A DNA stretch of 64,000 nucleotides from Austropuccinia psidii (GCA_023105745.1 JALGQZ010000015.1:2358999-2422998); one strand, 5' to 3'. Shown: positions 45,968 to 57,458, counted from the first letter of the stretch. Notes: a model not told the origin generated them from the sequence alone. Numbers and translations are program-made.

Positions 45968-47992
45968 TGTAAGGTTTGACTATGAAACAATAAGTAAAAA
46001 TTACTAATTTATTACTTATTGTACTCTGAATGTCCTTATAATTAAAATAAATAAGATTAAAATAATAATAATAATAAAGAAATATTATTATTATGGCGTA
46101 AAAATATTATATTATTAAATAAATATAATAATATAAATTAATATTATATGAAATTATAATATTATAAATAATATATTAATATAAAATAATTAATATATTA
46201 TAAACTCTTTATTATTGTTACCAACAAATAATAAAGGCGTAAAAAAACTGTTTTTTATAAATAAAAAACAATTAATAACAATAATATTACTAATATTAAA
46301 GTTATATATTAATATAAATACTATTTATATTAATTAAGAATTATTAAGAATAATAATAAGAGAGAAATTATTATAATAAAATGAAATAACCTACTTTTAA
46401 CACTTAAAATAATAATTTTGAGATATTTTACACCAAAAGAATATAATACAACTTTTTCAAATTGTATTTACAATAAAAATAAAGAAAATTACTAAGCTTC
46501 TTGTTTTTACGTGGAAATGAGTTTATAGAGAGATTTATGACAAAAACAATTAAAGAATTGATTTCATCACTTAATAATAGTGATTAATATTAAGATGGTC
46601 TTTGGTCTTTAATAATATAAGAGTTTTATATAGAAAGAATAAAGAAATTACCTTTTATTTAATTGATTTAATGTTTTTGATGCGTCTGAGGGGTAAATAG
46701 AGTAAAAAGAGCTCTATTTATAGTAAATACCTCCCTCCTAGAGTCCAAAAGGCTTCTAGTAGACGTGTACTGATCATATCCACTGGAATTGATCAATATT
46801 TTAAGGTTTGAGGGTGATTACATCATGATCAAACCATATTACATCATCATTACACCATTATTTAGAGTTATCACTATAACTCTAAGTTTGATGACATCAG
46901 AGGCTTGGCAGAACCCCAAATTTCGTGGATTTTATTAGTTTTAATCATAAACTAATAGTATTCACCAATTTTATCACTCTTAAGACTGTTAAACTTAAAT
47001 TAAGGTTACAGTGTGTGATCATAACTGCTCAAATGAAGCTCAAACTTTGATCCTCAATAACTTTTAAGATTTACACGCTACAGCAATTCAGAGAGTGAAT
47101 TCTGATAGCCTGACATAACCCTATTATGCTGCCAAGAGCTTTTCATTACATCATCAAAACTCTAATTTTGATGATTTTTCTTGTAACTCATCTTTTCTGT
47201 TGAAATTCAATATTTTAAACTTCAAACCTTGATTTCAGGGGGTTATACCCTGAATTTAATAATAAAAATTACATCATTCTTCACGAATGAACTAGTAGAA
47301 TCCAACTGTATACTTCTGTTTAAGTTTGGAGCACTTTCACAACAAAGTGGTCAACAGCTCTGTTGATTTTTATCAATATTTCATCATAGGTTTTAGCCTT
47401 GTTTATAATTTGTAAAATAAAGTTCATATCTGTGTTCTTTCAGTAATTACGTGGTAACTTTATTTTTGGTTCATCATTCTATCATGTATAGTTTAGAAGA
47501 TATTAGCTATGATCCTTGAATATATGCGTTGACCAAAAAAGTGCATATATTCAGGTTAATTCCTTAAGTATTAACATTGGAAATTAGCTTATTAATTGTT
47601 TTATGTGTGGATTTTCATGGGGAATCCACTGGTACAATTTATGTTACATGTTGTTTCATTAGGTCTTGAGATAAATAAGGTTTTATGGTCTTTATAAGGT
47701 ATTATACCTTATAATTCCTTAAATATTGACTTTACAGATATGCCATAAAAGTGGTATATGTGTATTTTTCCATGGGGAATCCAATGGTATAATTTATTTT
47801 ACATGTTGATTCATTGGTTTTTAAGTTAAACCAATTTTTGTACCAATTTATGGTATTTTTTGCATATTTAAGTAATTATTCTTAATGTATAATTGTTCTA
47901 AGTAATTTTAATATAATTATATTAAAGGTATAATTATTCTGAGTCTTTTTTGTGACCTTATTGGGTATGTGGTCATATCTCAAAGGCTCACA
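45968..47992 (-). repeat. 5' LTR of element A
   Basis: 2025 bp, same termini and length as 37291-39315, and ends at the target duplication ACAAG (47993-47997). Confidence 0.95.
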
Positions 47993-47997
47993 ACAAG

Positions 47998-48685
47998 CCA
48001 GCACTCTACCACAGGAAAAACACCTGCACTGGTAGAGAAAGGGTGGAATCCCCTGTTACCTGTGGATCACTTGAAGAAAAATCTTCTGACCATCCACCCC
48101 ACAGCCAAAGACTTCCATGATATGTGGAAGAAAGCCTGTGATACTGCTGCCAAATGCATAGAAGAGGCCAAAGAGTATAATAAGCAGAGGTGGGACAAAT
48201 CACATATGGAACCTGACTTCAAGGAAGGGGACCAGGTGTTAGTGTCTACACTGAACTTTAACAATCTCAAAGGACCCAAGAAAATGAGAGACTCATTTGT
48301 AGGGCCCTTCACTATCATTAAGTTGATAGGGAAGAATGCAGTAGAGGTCAAGCTCACTGAGGAGTTTTCTAGGAAACACCCAGTCTTTCCAGTGAGCCTG
48401 GTCAAACCATATTTCCAAACAGAGGAGGATAAATTCCCCTCCAGGAAGAAGGACATCACTCCACCAGAAATAGTGGAAGTAGAAGACTCTCCTGGACCTG
48501 TGAGTAAAATCATCAGGGCCAGAAAAATCAGACTTAATGGGAAGGATCAGAGACGATACCTAGTCAGATTCAAGAACCAGACAGCTGACAAAGACAAATG
48601 GTTGGCAGAGGATGCCATACCAGATGGGAGGTTTCATTTAAGGAGATTCAGAGCCTCAAGGAGGAATGAACAGTCTCATCTATGA
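47998..48685 (+). CDS. Element B integrase C-terminus and chromodomain (second part of gag-pol)
   Basis: Plus-strand continuation of the frame interrupted at 37290; the open frame technically begins at 47969 within the A LTR. It encodes 'TGKTPALVEKGWNP', a basic helix ('KQRWDKSHMEPDF'), the 'GDQVLVSTLNF' beta strand region, 'HPVFPVSLVKPYF', and a chromodomain-like block ('RRYLVRFKNQTADKDKWLAED', 'FHLRRFRA'). It ends with TGA 48683-48685, 24 bases before the 3' LTR. No stop or frameshift. As a free-standing ORF it has no start of its own and is not expected to be expressed. Confidence 0.88.
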
Positions 48686-48696
48686 TGAGCCTTTTT

Positions 48697-48709
48697 TAGA
48701 GGGAGGGTA
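48697..48709 (+). other. Polypurine tract of element B
   Basis: TTAGAGGGAGGGTA directly before the 3' LTR start TGTCAGCC. Confidence 0.72.
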
Positions 48710-50132
48710 TGTCAGCCTGTGACTCAAAACCAGAGCACAAGCATGACAGCCAAAATACCATAAATCAATGGTATAGCCAAAATACCACCAAAACATGGAA
48801 CTGAGCCAAATTAGCTTAAAAGGTATCAAAAGAAAGAGGAAACTCACCTCTTTCTGAAAATATAAGTCCCATCGCCATAGGACAAGAAATAACAAAGTTA
48901 TTCCTGCTCAAAGTTATTGCTGAGCATAAACCTTAATTTTCACCTCTCATCTAAAATCTAGAAGGAGAATCTTAACCCCATCAAATGGGTATTCAAAATG
49001 AAGCTCTAAGCCAGGGATATCTAATGGTGCTAACCAAACTGAGCTAGCACCAGTATTACTTGAGTTATGGTCAAATTCAGACCAAATAAGGGTGAACAAA
49101 ACATTCACCTCTCATCTAACTTTTACAGTTTTAGTGTGAGATACTTAAAGTGGGGTCTTTTTGGAAAGAGCACAATCAGGGCTATCTGATGGTGCCATTC
49201 ATTTCCTCATAACTCAACTACAACAGAAGTTATTGGCCAAACAAGCTTAATACAGCTTTTGGCCAGACCACGCCAATATATAAAAATACTTGTACATGGG
49301 ATAACTTCGTCATATTTAATGATAGCCATGTCAAGTTGGGTATCATTGTGTAGAGCTCATACAGAGCTATTCAATGAACCAACTTTGAGCTTGATATCTC
49401 AAAAACTGACAGAGTTATGACCATTTTAAGGTCAAAATCCCACCTGCTGTCAGATACAGCTTTACCATGGGATAATATCCCATAACCATGAATATGAGGT
49501 GTCAAATAGACAAAGAAGCATGTTTTTACTTCAATACCTCATATGTCAGTCAATACTGGGGTCCCATACAGTTTCTGTACAGCATTCTACGCGTCATAAA
49601 CGTCAGAATCAGGCTGTGAGGTCCCCAGACAAAAGTTTTCACCCTGTATTGGTGAAAACTGCCCAGATGTGGTTTCAAAACCACATCTGAGCCCAATACA
49701 GGGTATACAGGCTGTTTGCAAACCACAAGCCTGTCATAGAGAGTGAAAAATCTTCACTTCCTCTATGTGGAAAGGTCTAGCAGCCTTTCCACTTCAATTT
49801 TAGGATAAAAGGAGGGCTTTTCCTCATCCTGCTCTTGAATAACCTACGTAGTAAACTGTCAAAAACAGTTTTACTCTTGGTTAAATAATCAGGTATACTC
49901 TTAATTTAAAAGTATTGTAGTCTTTATTATTGTAATCCAACAGGTAAAGCTGCACCCAGGGCTTTCAACAGCGCTCACCACCACTATATCTCTATAGTAA
50001 AGCCCTTTAAATCTTAAATTAAATCATTTATTATTAATCTTATCATCTTTTAAAACCATTTTTACCGTGTCACAGTCATATTTAAAGCTTGTAAATACTC
50101 ATATACACCTTTATCATAGACTCAGCCTGACA
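48710..50132 (+). repeat. 3' LTR of element B
   Basis: 1423 bp, TGTCAGCCTGTGACTC ... GACTCAGCCTGACA, followed by ATGAT. Hairpin at 49641-49704, CGTCA motifs near 49592-49606 and TATA-like 'ATAAAAGG' near 49805. It is closer to the outer partial 5' copy than to the inner full copy. Confidence 0.93.
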
Positions 50133-51495
50133 ATGATGATGTGGAAAAAAACAGCAAGGGGAGGCCTCTTTGAAGTCAGCAACAGCTCACAGAGGCATGC
50201 CATGGATCAAATTGAAAAACCAGTGAGTGAGAAAACAATAAACACTTTTGGATCACTGATTGCATCATCTGTTGTCACATAAGATTATCATAATTACTTA
50301 ATTGATGCTTTTACGTGACTACCAACCCCAATATGGTTAAGAATAAAAGGAGTAACATCTGTAAATCTTCTTTTATTCCAAAAGAATTATTGATTTCTCA
50401 AAGTTATCAATGATATTGGCAATTTCATCACAGGTTGTAATTACTGTGAATTTTTGAAGATTCAGTGTTTCACATAGAATAATCAAAAATGAACTGTAAG
50501 TAAAACTTTGAATTTTACTAGTAAGACAATAATTTTTTTTGGTTGTACCATAGATAATACGGTTCTCCATTGGTCCTGAAGGCTTCTGAGAGATTCATTA
50601 AGAATTGTATTTTTAATGAATTTTTGAAGTTTTTATCTCATTTCTACGTAGAATTGCAAATATCAGTTTTTAACTGGTTGCTATGAGGTAAATCAATGGA
50701 TACATGTCTAAAAAGGGTTTTTATTACTCTTTTGAGTCTATCCATGGAAAGTCATCAAGAATTGACATGGTTACAGGAGTCTAAGTAGCTCTTTACCTCC
50801 TTGGCATGTCAAAATAGCAGGTTATTTGCTATTTTCTTAAGATTTACTGTAGTTGTAACATGGTAACCAAGTTCCCAAAGTGTTTTATTTTACTAATTGG
50901 GCCAAGATCAGCCATGTATCCAAGCTTTGGAGCTGTCCATGCCTCTGAGGCCTCAGAAGTTGGGTACCCTGGCTCTCTTTGATGTCTTTTGTCCCCCTTG
51001 CTTATTTTCACGTCAAAATAGAAATTTAACCTTCAAGTGAGATATCCACTATGGGTGTACCAATAGTCCATGTAATAATCCCATTATATTAACTGCTCAA
51101 AACATGCATAACACTATTCTTAGTGTATATGTAACATGGGATTTCTCACATTCCCGTTACTTTGGTGTGAAATCAAGAAAAACAAAACTTTTCATGGATC
51201 TTTTATGTGGTATTGATGATGTGTTATTGAAGTATTTTCCATATTACCATCTCAAAGAGTTAATTTGAGCTCATTCACTCTATGGAGCTACCCTAGATTA
51301 ATTTTTGTGTAGAATCCAAATCTGGCCTTAAATCCATGGATTTACTTACTCAATAAAAAGTTATTCATCTTTTCTGAAATCAAAAGTCATGAATTTTGGA
51401 TATATGCATGACTTATGATTTATGCATAATTCAAAATTTGTTTTTAAGTTAATTGTGGCCTATTTGGGTATGTAAAATATACCTCAAGGCTCACA
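50133..51495 (-). repeat. C-left 5' LTR, second part
   Basis: Continuation of the LTR begun at 28207, starting with the duplicated ATGAT (50133-50137) and ending AAGGCTCACA. Sequence 52687-54040 is its reverse complement (C-right LTR). No gene in this stretch. Confidence 0.9.
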
Positions 51496-52340
51496 CTTTT
51501 GGGGAATAAGGAAGGGTTGGTGCCAGGAAAATGCCAAGCCACTTGACCTCAATGAGAATGGAAGCTGATTTGGACTCTTTTGTATTTTCTGTCAAAACAG
51601 CCTTTGGATATTTGCCTGCCTGGACATGTATAAGCTTAATACCTGATAGTAATCAAGCAGGAACATCCACTTTCATTAAAAAACCAGTTGCAAATTTGAA
51701 TATTGAGATGTGGTCCTGCAGCTTGATCAGATACCTGTATCCCTCAATTTCAGTTTTGAAAGTTCCCATGAAATTGGACAACATCAAATACAGTGCCACA
51801 TGGTTCACCACCTCAACCTGTTATTTGGCCTACTCATGTACATACATTGCAGAGGAATTTTTTCCCCTTGTACAAATCAAAAGAGGGAACAAATATCTTA
51901 AAGCACCCCTGAACCACCCTCTCAGAGCTATGGCCAGGGTTCAAATTCCATTGTTAATAAAATAGATTCAGTTTTTATGTATTTGAGATTTCCTTTAAAC
52001 ATAGAACATCCTCATTTGTGTGGCAATCAGAGAAGACAGGAGGGGACACAGCCTCCAGTGGTAAGGCCCCTTGGTGAAAATTCATTCAGAGCCATTAACT
52101 ATACACAAGGCTAGTGCATAGGCCCCTTCCAGGTAGGTAAAAGAATGTATTGAAACCCACAAACAAGGGTAACACCCTTGCTTGCACAAACTTCCAATGT
52201 GACAAGATAATTCCTGATATTGCCATTGTAAATGGTACATTGGAGATACTGAGGTAGCTGCCCTCAACAGGTTGACTAATGGTAACAAGATGGTTGATGG
52301 TAATGGTAGATAAGGAATAAGAAAGCAGGATCAGAACAGG
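51496..52340 (-). pseudogene. Probable Copia (Ty1) pol remnant, integrase part
   Basis: Unique 845-bp stretch between C LTRs. On the minus strand, 51540-51880 reads like the Copia integrase core: 'GTFKTEIEGYRYLIKLQDHIS', then 'KFATGFLMKVDVP', a stop, and 'AGKYPKAVLTENTKE', resembling the rust Copia pattern G-x-RY-x-L, D, then TGKYPK-V-TDNGKEF. 51970-52300 has short open pieces compatible with the preceding pol region, but I cannot identify a motif. The plus-strand ORF 51531-51965 is taken as a shadow. It is the pre-insertion target DNA of C-left. Confidence 0.45.
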
Positions 52341-52686
52341 TGTAAGATGTGTCTATGAAAATGTTGATAATATTACTATTAATCAAAAGTACTATGAGTG
52401 TTCTTATGAAATATAAGAAATAGATCTATTATAACCACAGTCAAATACTTAATTCCTTAATTATTTCTTTTACTTGTTATACACTACTAGTTATTATAAG
52501 AGTAAGGGGTAATTGTCAGCAAGAATCAATTACAAGAAGAATTTAATAGCAAAACTTCATTATTCAAATAATAAAATTATTTTGATATAGGATTATTTTT
52601 CAAAAGAATAATTATAAGGATAACTCTTAAACAAAATTATTACTAGAGAAAAACTTTAAGAATTAAATGAAAACACTCACTAATAG
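52341..52686 (-). repeat. LTR fragment of family C
   Basis: 346 bp starting TGTAAGATGTGTCTATG, aligned to the first 346 bp of C-left's LTR at 28207. No primer site on its left, so it was a 3' LTR or solo LTR. It breaks where the C-right LTR begins, so C-right inserted into it. The remaining part is not in the window. Confidence 0.82.
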
Positions 52687-54607
52687 TTTGAGCCTTGAGG
52701 TATATTTTACATACCCAAATAGGCCACAGTTTTCTTGAAAAGAAATTTTGAATTATTCATAAATCATAAGTCATGCATATATCCAAAATTCATTATCTTG
52801 GATTTCAGAAAAGATGAATAACTTTTCATTGAGTAAGTAAATCCATGGGTTAAGGTCAGATTTGGATTCTACACAAAAATTAACCTAGGGTAGCTCCATA
52901 GAGTGAATAAGCTCAAATTAACTCTTTGAGATGATAATATGGAAAATACTTCAATACCACATCATCAATACCACATAAAAGATCCGTGAAAACTTTTGTT
53001 TTTCTCAAATTCACGCCAAAATAATTGGAATGTGACAAATCCCATGTTACATATACACTAAGAATAGTGTTATGCATGTTTTGAGCACTTAATATCATGG
53101 TATTCTTACATGGACTTTTGGTACACCCATAGTGGATATCCCACTTGAAGCTTAAAATTCTATTTTGACGTAAAAAATAGGCAAGGGGGACAAAAGACAT
53201 CAAAGAGAGCCAGGGTACCCAACTTCTGAGGCCTCAGAGGCATGGACAGCTCCAAAGCTTGGCTCCATGGCTGATCTTGGCCTAATTGGTAAACTAAAAC
53301 CTTTTGGGAACTTGGTTACCAAGTTACAACTGGTGTAAATCTTAAGAAAATAGCAAATAACCTGCTATTTTGACGTGCCAAGGAGGTAAAAAGCTACTTA
53401 GACTCCTGTAACCATGTCAATTCTTAATGATTTTCCATGGATAAACCCCAAAAGAGTAATTAAAACCCTTTTTGGACTTGTATCCATTGATTTACCTCAT
53501 AGCAACCATTTAAACACTGATATTTGCAATTCTATGTAGAAATGAGGTAAAAACTTCAAAAATTCATTAAAAATACAATTCTTGATGAATCTTTCTAAAG
53601 CTTTCAGGACCAATGGAGAACTGCATTATCTATGGTACAGCCATAAAGAATTAGAGCTTTACTAGTAAAATGAAAAGTTTTACTTACAGTCCATTTTTGA
53701 CTATTCTACATGAAACACTGAATCTTCAAAAATTTACAGTAATTACAACCTGTGATTAAATTTGCAATAACATTGATAAATTTGAGAAATAAATGATTAT
53801 TTTGGAATAAAAGAAGATTTACAGATTTTAATCCTTTTATTCTTAACCATTTTGGCTTGGTAGTAATGTAAAAGCATCGATTAAGTAATTATGATAATCT
53901 TACGTGACAACAGATGATGCAATCAATAATCCAAAAGGGTTTATTGGTTTCTCACTCACTGGTTTTTCAGTTTTCTCTATGGCACGCCGCTTTGAGCTGT
54001 TTTTGACTTAAAAGAGGCCTCCTCTTGCTGTTTTTTCCATATCATCATCTTATTATCATTTAAACCATTATTACCAACAAGTAAGTATTAGTTATAGCCA
54101 TTCTTAAGTGTTTTAAATCTTTCAGAATCAATCAGAAAGACGTGAAATCATAGAATTCAACTATATACTGTTGTAATACTGTTATAAATTCATTTTGATC
54201 CTTAAAACTCAAAATTCTACATCAAATCTCTCTATCTTATCTTTCAATAAGTTCTTTGGAATATTAGTGAGTGATTTATTTTTAATTCTTCAAGTTTTTT
54301 TTCTAAAATTAGTTTTCTTCAAGAATTACCATTATAATTATTCTTGCAAAAGATAATTATATATTAAAATAATTTTATTATTCTAATAAAAGAAGTTTTA
54401 TTATTAAAATCTTCTTTTAATTGATTCTTGTAGACAATTACTTGCTCACTGTTAAAATCACTAGTAGTGTTTAACACGTGAAAGAAATAATTCTTTAATT
54501 ATTTAATTGTGGTTATAATAACATTTTGTTATTATATTTCATAAGAACAGTCGTAGTACTTCTGATTGATAGTAATATTATCATCAGTTTCATAGACAAA
54601 TTTTACA
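52687..54607 (+). repeat. 5' LTR of C-right
   Basis: 1921 bp. Sense start TTTGAGCCTTGAGG (terminus mutated from TGTGAGCC), end CAAATTTTACA. Reverse complement of C-left's LTR over the whole length. No gene seen. Confidence 0.92.
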
Positions 54608-54727
54608 TTTGGGGGCCTGGCCGTGAGTTTATCCATAGACTTGGCTTTAATCATATTCTAGACTTCATTTTTGTGTTCCAAAAAACCACCATACCTACCA
54701 AATCTTACATTTGGGAGTCTGGCCATG
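54608..54727 (+). other. Duplicated primer-binding region of C-right
   Basis: Two primer-site copies: TTTGGGGGCCTGGCC at 54608-54622 and TTTGGGAGTCTGGCC at 54710-54724. Each follows an LTR-like end (TTTTACA and TCTTACA). The 87 bp between them do not match C-left's leader. The second copy connects to the normal C leader. Confidence 0.7.
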
Positions 54728-55088
54728 TTTCTTGAGCCTTTTACCCTTAATTGATATATATTTAAGCTCTAAAATATATTAATTTGATAATTTTCTCTTT
54801 CATTTTAAAGTTAAAATAATTCTTATTTTTGAAATTGTTTTGGAAACATTTCATTGAGGAATTTGGTTCAATTTTATACTGTTTTTACATGTGGCTTTCT
54901 CACATCCAAAAACTTATAAAATTATTCTTTGAGTTACTCTGAATTAATTTTCATTCAAAATCTTAAGTGTTAATTTTTTTCTTTAAAAAGAATAACTTTT
55001 TTAATATTAAAAAATATAAAACTTATAAAAAATCTTTAAAAATATTTTAAAAAAAGTATAAAAAATAATTGTTTTTCTTTATTTGTAG
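54728..55088 (+). other. C-right 5' leader
   Basis: A/T-rich leader matching C-left 27822-28191. Holds the shared leader block at 54883-54915. No gene seen. Confidence 0.6.
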
Positions 55089-55232
55089 TGTCTTTAATTA
55101 AATACTGTGCAGCTGGCAACAGACTCAGTAAAAGATATATCACTAGTCCAGAATCTGAAGACCGTATTGAGGTGCAAATTGCTAAAAGAGGCACCTTGTT
55201 TAACTCATAAAAGACTAAATTACCACCAAAAG
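55089..55232 (+). pseudogene. C-right candidate first leader exon, with nonsense codon
   Basis: Counterpart of C-left 27652-27810 after an acceptor-like TTTGTAG. It keeps 'KYCAAGNRLSKRYITSPES' and 'RIEVQIAKRGTLF', then has TAA where C-left has Glu. A short in-frame-looking deletion relative to C-left is present ('SEAES' missing). Followed by a 65-bp candidate intron (55233-55297). Confidence 0.4.
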
Positions 55233-55277
55233 GTGTGTATTTTATCTTATATTTTCACCTTTTATCTTTAAATTGAC

Positions 55278-55620
55278 TTGAAAATGGTGTATACCAGAAA
55301 TGGAAGCAACTATTCAGTCCAACCAGATGGATGTGGACAAAGAGGAGGCAAGACCACATCCAGAAGTGCCAAGTCTTCCACAAGAAAGACACATTTGGAG
55401 GATGCCAGAGTTGCCCCCCATTTCCCAAGGTCTGTACCCACAGATTTTGACGTGAATTCTGAGCCTGAACTGATTCATGACAATATTTTCAGGGCTGAAC
55501 CATTTTCAAGTGGCAGCAATAGAAATATATCAATTCAAGTACAAAAATTGGTTCAGAGCAGCCAAAGAAGAGGAGTGGGAAATATTCCCAAGCCTTTGGC
55601 AGGGGGCCATGAACTCCTAC
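55278..55620 (+). pseudogene. C-right N-terminal gag-pol frame, cut by a solo LTR
   Basis: Plus-strand frame of 115 codons, the last two read from the LTR. Contains 'MVYTRNGSNYSVQPDG', 'SEPELIHDN', 'GSNRNIS', 'GVGNIPKPLAGGHELL'. It remains in register longer than C-left's copy. Cut at 55620 by the D solo LTR; homologous sequence continues at 57464. The overlapping second register (55298 on) corresponds to the candidate second leader exon. Confidence 0.6.
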
Positions 55621-57458
55621 TTTGAGCCTTAGAGGTAATTTCATATACCCAAAAGACCACAAATACAAAAATAACATATTAATATAAATAGAATAAATTT
55701 ATTTACATTATTAAAATGAAAATCAAAAATAAAAATATAAAATTATATTAAAAATAAAAAATTAATTACAATTTAAAAATAAAAATACATTAAATTTTGT
55801 AAGTATAAAATTACATTTATACTTGAAAAAATTAAGTAAAAATGAAATTTTAACAAAATTGTGAAAAAATAAATAAATTTGGAAAAAAGTTAAATAAAAA
55901 TTATTATAAGTTTTTATTTAATAAATAAACAAATAAGAATTATTTCACCATTGGATTCCTCATAAAAAATCAGGTGGGGTCACCTCTGAGTGAAATTCTT
56001 GTAACTCAACTCTAAATAAGCTTAAATTAAGTTTTTAGTATTTTCAATACAAAAGTTGAAAATTCTCAAAACCTTAATTTAATTCACACCACATGTGGTG
56101 TTAACCATCAATTTTTGTGTTAAAATTGAGGTGTTGTGTTTAGTTTAGAAGTTATGAGGAATTGAAGTATTTTCAATTGAATTCAATTGAAATGTCAAAA
56201 TGTGCGCGTGTATTACATAAGTGAACTTTGATTTACATATGAGTTGTCAATTATTACTGTATTGTACTGCACAATTGAATTGAATTACATATGTAAATTA
56301 TAATTATAATACATGATGAGGAATTAAAGGAAAAATAAATTGGAAATATTAAATTTGGGGGGGAAAAGGAACTCCAGCTCTAAGGGGGAGATAGACCCCA
56401 AAATTCCTTGCTGACAGTCGTGGGATGTCAAAATTCATACAAAAGTTCATCACTTTTGGCCTGGAATTGAGTTACAGGGTCTGTGGACTCAATTGATGAT
56501 GAGGTTTTGATACCAACTGGGGTAGTTTTAGCTGTTGCCAAGAGGGTAAAACTACCCTTAAGATAAAACAATCATAGTAAAAACAGTTTTAACTGGTTTT
56601 TACGCCTCTGACACACATTCTGACGTGTGTTGAAGGCTCTAGGCCTGGTATTGCTATAGTAATGGCTGATTTAAGGGTCTAAAGTGGCTAAAAATGACTA
56701 AAATTGGCTTAAGCCAGCCCTTTTTGATCTAAACCAGGGTTCAATGATGCCATAATTGGCTTTTCTGTTGTCAGACTGTTTTTCATGACTGACAAGAGTA
56801 AATTTTACTTTTGGAGTAAGAGAATTGATGGCTATAAAAGAATGTCTTCTTTGCCCCACTTTTCTCTTCATGTTAGAATCTTTTCCTTTTATTAATTAAT
56901 TTAAACACTGTTAAACCAATCAATCAAAGATTCCAACCACCATTTTTAAATCATTTTAATCCTTTTAACCACGTTACAAAATCATTATAATCATTGTTTG
57001 TAACTCTTATAATCATTTTTACCCCTGAACCACCCCAAAAGTGAATGAAAGCATCTTTCATCACTGTAAACTTTGTCACTTTGTTTCCAAATTCACTCTG
57101 GTCACTTTTGGGCGTGTTTTCTCTTTAATATTCTTTTTAAAGACTTTGTTCTTTAATTAATTGCTTGCATTTCTTTGCTCAATTAATTCCAATTGAAATT
57201 GCTCTTGAAGAAATTTCTTTTGTAGCCTTAAAATATCTCTTGTAGAGTATTTTTTGGATAAATTTTTATTGTTGGTAAAACAATAAATTTTTATAATATT
57301 ATTGTTTTATACTAATAAAGTTATAAACAATAAAGTTGGCGTGTTTTCTCTTAAAAATAATATTCCATACTATTTTTAATTGATTTTTACCTTATACAAA
57401 TTTTGAGGACAGGAAAAGTACTTGATTTTGAATCAAAGTTTCATATCCACACCTTACA
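55621..57458 (+). repeat. Solo LTR of family D in C-right gag
   Basis: 1838 bp in sense orientation, start TTTGAGCCTTAGAGG, end CACACCTTACA, with perfect target duplication CCTAC at 55616-55620 and 57459-57463. Same subfamily as the solo LTR 4221-6050. An open frame through its last bases (57403, 57422) is fused by chance to C-right gag frames. Confidence 0.92.

Larger units (their letters stand above)
37291..47992 (-). mobile_element. Young, nearly intact Ty3/Gypsy element A, minus strand, target duplication ACAAG
   Basis: Two 2025-bp LTRs (37291-39315 and 45968-47992) differ by about 22 substitutions and two 1-bp indels by eye (about 1%). A perfect target duplication ACAAG is at 37286-37290 and 47993-47997, within the integrase of element B. 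Internal features: purine tract, gag-pol frame of 1793 codons, chromodomain tail behind one nonsense codon, leader with a candidate intron, and primer site. It is the most recent insertion that can be ordered here and the one closest to a functional element. Confidence 0.96.
28770..50132 (+). mobile_element. Ty3/Gypsy element B, plus strand, target duplication ATGAT, hosting element A
   Basis: Bounded by 5-bp duplications ATGAT at 28765-28769 and 50133-50137 within the C-left LTR. It has a compound 5' LTR (a 976-bp partial copy plus a full 1440-bp copy), primer site, leader, gag-pol frame from 32129, element A inserted at 37291-47992, the integrase C-terminus with chromodomain to 48685, a purine tract and the 3' LTR 48710-50132. 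Without element A and one ACAAG the reading frame is continuous. The protease active site is mutated, so it was probably non-autonomous even before the A insertion. Confidence 0.93.

Noticed and set aside
51531..51965. 144-codon plus-strand ORF
   Set aside because: The opposite strand reads better as a decayed Copia integrase, so I treat the ORF as a shadow.
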